From the NCBI RefSeq assembly GCF_016924145.1, contig NZ_JAFFZO010000038.1, positions 1 through 48,454 of the forward strand: a stretch of DNA of 48,454 bases, in the 5' to 3' direction. Positions 47,544-48,454 of the stretch are shown here, one piece after another. Source of the stretch: Amphritea pacifica (GTDB taxonomy: Bacteria; Pseudomonadota; Gammaproteobacteria; Pseudomonadales; Balneatricaceae). A program made the position numbers and the translations under genes. The notes beneath the pieces were generated by a model that was given only the letters and a program-made list of their open reading frames with translations, had not been told where the DNA came from and searched no databases. Within the stretch, counting starts at the first letter, position 1, and the number at the start of each line of letters is the position of its first letter.

Positions 47544-48269
47544 ATGAAACGACTGACGCAACTATTAGAAAGTAATCGCCAATGGGCCGATCAGATCAGC
47601 CGGGATGACCCGCTGTTTTTTGAAACGCTGGCGCATCAACAGGCTCCTGAATACCTCTGGATTGGCTGTTCCGACAGCCGGGTGCCTGCCAACGAGATTG
47701 TCGGGATGTTGCCGGGTGAGCTGTTTGTTCACCGCAATGTATCAAACCTGGTAATCCATACCGACATGAACTGTCTGTCGGTGATCCAGTATGCGGTTCA
47801 GGTGTTGGAAGTTAAGCATATTATGGTGGTGGGTCACTACGGCTGTGGCGGCGTTAAAGCGGCTCTGGAAAGTACACCGCATGGTCTGATCGACAACTGG
47901 CTGCGACAGATCCGTAAGGTTAATCAGAAGCACCGGGAGCTCCTGTCTGCCTGGGATCACTCCCATCAGCAATTGGACCGTCTGTGCGAGCTGAATGTCA
48001 TCGAACAGGCCTTTAATGTCTGTGAAACCACTATCGTGCAGGACGCCTGGAGCCGGGGGCAGGACCTGACGGTGCATGGATGGATCTATGGTCTGAATGA
48101 TGGACTGGTGAATGATCTTGAGTTCAACGCCTCTGATGCCGAAGAGGTGGAAGATCAGTATGCTCTGGCGATCAGTAAGATCGAAACGCTGCGGCAGCTG
48201 GCGAAAGCCTCAGAGAAGGGGCATAACGCCAGGACTTTGTGGGACCGTGTGCGTAAGGTTTTCAAATAA
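47544..48269 (+). CDS. can: Beta-class carbonic anhydrase
   Basis: A 241-aa zinc enzyme interconverting CO2 and bicarbonate. The zinc ligands Cys42, His98 and Cys101 are at the same numbers as in E. coli Can, with the Asp44-Arg46 dyad in GCSDSRVPANEI and the GHYGCGG motif. The start MKRLTQLLESNRQWADQI is family-like, which selects the ATG at 47544 over an upstream TTG. The ribosome binding site is poor. A C-terminal extension (KASEKGHNARTLWDRVRKVFK) goes beyond the core fold. It supplies bicarbonate for biosynthesis. It is followed by a terminator stem that the right IS copy abuts. Confidence 0.97.
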   Translation: MKRLTQLLESNRQWADQISRDDPLFFETLAHQQAPEYLWIGCSDSRVPANEIVGMLPGELFVHRNVSNLVIHTDMNCLSVIQYAVQVLEVKHIMVVGHYGCGGVKAALESTPHGLIDNWLRQIRKVNQKHRELLSAWDHSHQQLDRLCELNVIEQAFNVCETTIVQDAWSRGQDLTVHGWIYGLNDGLVNDLEFNASDAEEVEDQYALAISKIETLRQLAKASEKGHNARTLWDRVRKVFK

Positions 48270-48307
48270 GTCTGTGGATCTGCTGCTGAGCAGCCGCTGA
48301 AACTAAA

Positions 48308-48329
48308 AAGCCTCGCAAATGCGAGGCTT
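48308..48329 (+). terminator. Terminator stem of the carbonic anhydrase gene, abutted by the IS
   Basis: The stem AAGCCTCGCA / TGCGAGGCTT with an AA loop is preceded by an A run. The T-tract is cut to two bases because the IS end begins right after. This mirrors the arrangement at the left end. Confidence 0.85.
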
Positions 48330-48345
48330 CAGGCTGTTGATAAAG

Positions 48346-48371
48346 TCCTCGTCAAATGACGAGGATTTTTT
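48346..48371 (+). terminator. Intrinsic terminator inside IS right end
   Basis: The same 9-bp stem as at 85-110, with a 2-base loop and six T, facing the transposase. It is 12 bp upstream of the transposase ATG. Confidence 0.8.
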
Positions 48372-48382
48372 ATAATAGGCTC

Positions 48383-48454
48383 ATGCTAAGAGAACGCCCC
48401 CCAACCCAGTCCGCCCTTGAGTTTGTTTGCATCGATGAACTTGTTCCTCAAGAC
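48383..48454 (+). CDS. IS1182 family transposase, N-terminal fragment
   Basis: Twenty-four codons of a DDE transposase, identical to the left-end copy and cut by the window edge. The ATG at 48383 has no clear ribosome binding site. A TATAAT at 48371-48376 lies seven bases before the ATG, overlapping the last T of the terminator. If that is a -10, the transcript would be almost leaderless, and no good -35 is seen. Confidence 0.78.
   Translation, partial: MLRERPPTQSALEFVCIDELVPQD

Larger units (their letters stand above)
48330..48454 (+). mobile_element. IS1182-type insertion sequence, right copy (partial)
   Basis: The same element as at the left end, inverted, running off the window. It starts CAGGCTGTTGATAAAG, which should be its terminal inverted repeat, then carries a terminator (48346-48371) and the first transposase codons. 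Over 126 bases, including one shared flanking base, it is identical to the left copy, so the two copies are recent or kept identical. Confidence 0.85.

Overview
The window reads as core chromosome of a gammaproteobacterium, most likely a marine Oceanospirillales-type organism close to Pseudomonas. The proteins resemble E. coli and Pseudomonas orthologues throughout. The order priA / rpmE / malic enzyme / PBP1A / pilMNOPQ / aroK / aroB / SPOR-AAA protein / gltB / gltD / hemE, and the block argS / SPOR protein / hslV / hslU / DUF971 / ubiE / ubiJ, are gene orders I know from Pseudomonas-like genomes. The genus is an inference. I see no rRNA, tRNA, CRISPR array, prophage or defence island.

Both ends are the same sequence in opposite orientation: positions 2-127 are the exact reverse complement of 48329-48454. 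Each copy encodes the first 24 codons of an IS1182-type transposase, reading outward. The window therefore looks like one unique segment bounded by two copies of an insertion sequence, probably a contig that stopped at the repeat. Each copy begins directly after the stem of a rho-independent terminator and carries its own terminator before the transposase. This is the most unusual feature of the window.

Layout. 0.2-3.1 kb (minus): a 61-aa unknown protein, PpiC, DbpA and a SIRT4-like sirtuin. 3.2-5.2 kb: a MocR-type regulator diverging from a DJ-1/PfpI protein across a 9-bp inverted repeat. 5.2-5.6 kb: gene-free, with a degenerate inverted repeat. 5.6-12.1 kb (minus): malate synthase G, a small membrane protein, a 4HBT thioesterase and a large MscK-like channel. 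12.3-13.2 kb: alpha/beta hydrolase. 13.3-16.0 kb (minus): SerA, PpnP and a LysR regulator, which diverges from an MFS transporter. 17.4-18.5 kb (plus): FAH-family hydrolase and HemJ. 18.5-27.2 kb (minus): ubiquinone genes ubiE-ubiJ, DUF971 protein, HslVU protease with a heat-shock promoter, FtsN-like SPOR protein, ArgS and PriA. 27.4-29.2 kb (plus): L31 and malic enzyme. 29.4-31.9 kb (minus): PBP1A. 32.0-40.2 kb (plus): the type IV pilus alignment and secretin operon pilMNOPQ, then aroK, aroB and a DamX-like protein. 40.3-48.3 kb (plus): glutamate synthase gltB-gltD, hemE and a beta-carbonic anhydrase.

Functional themes are envelope biogenesis (PBP1A, pilus machinery, two SPOR proteins, MscK), central and nitrogen metabolism (malate synthase, malic enzyme, GOGAT, SerA, shikimate steps), haem and quinone synthesis (HemE, HemJ, UbiE, UbiJ), and protein or replication maintenance (HslVU, PpiC, PriA). 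Most of this is ordinary, well-conserved sequence. I found no convincing new multi-gene system. The points worth a second look are mostly at the level of sites: IS targeting of terminators, an operator-like palindrome, intergenic repeats, and the break in the ubiE-J-B order.
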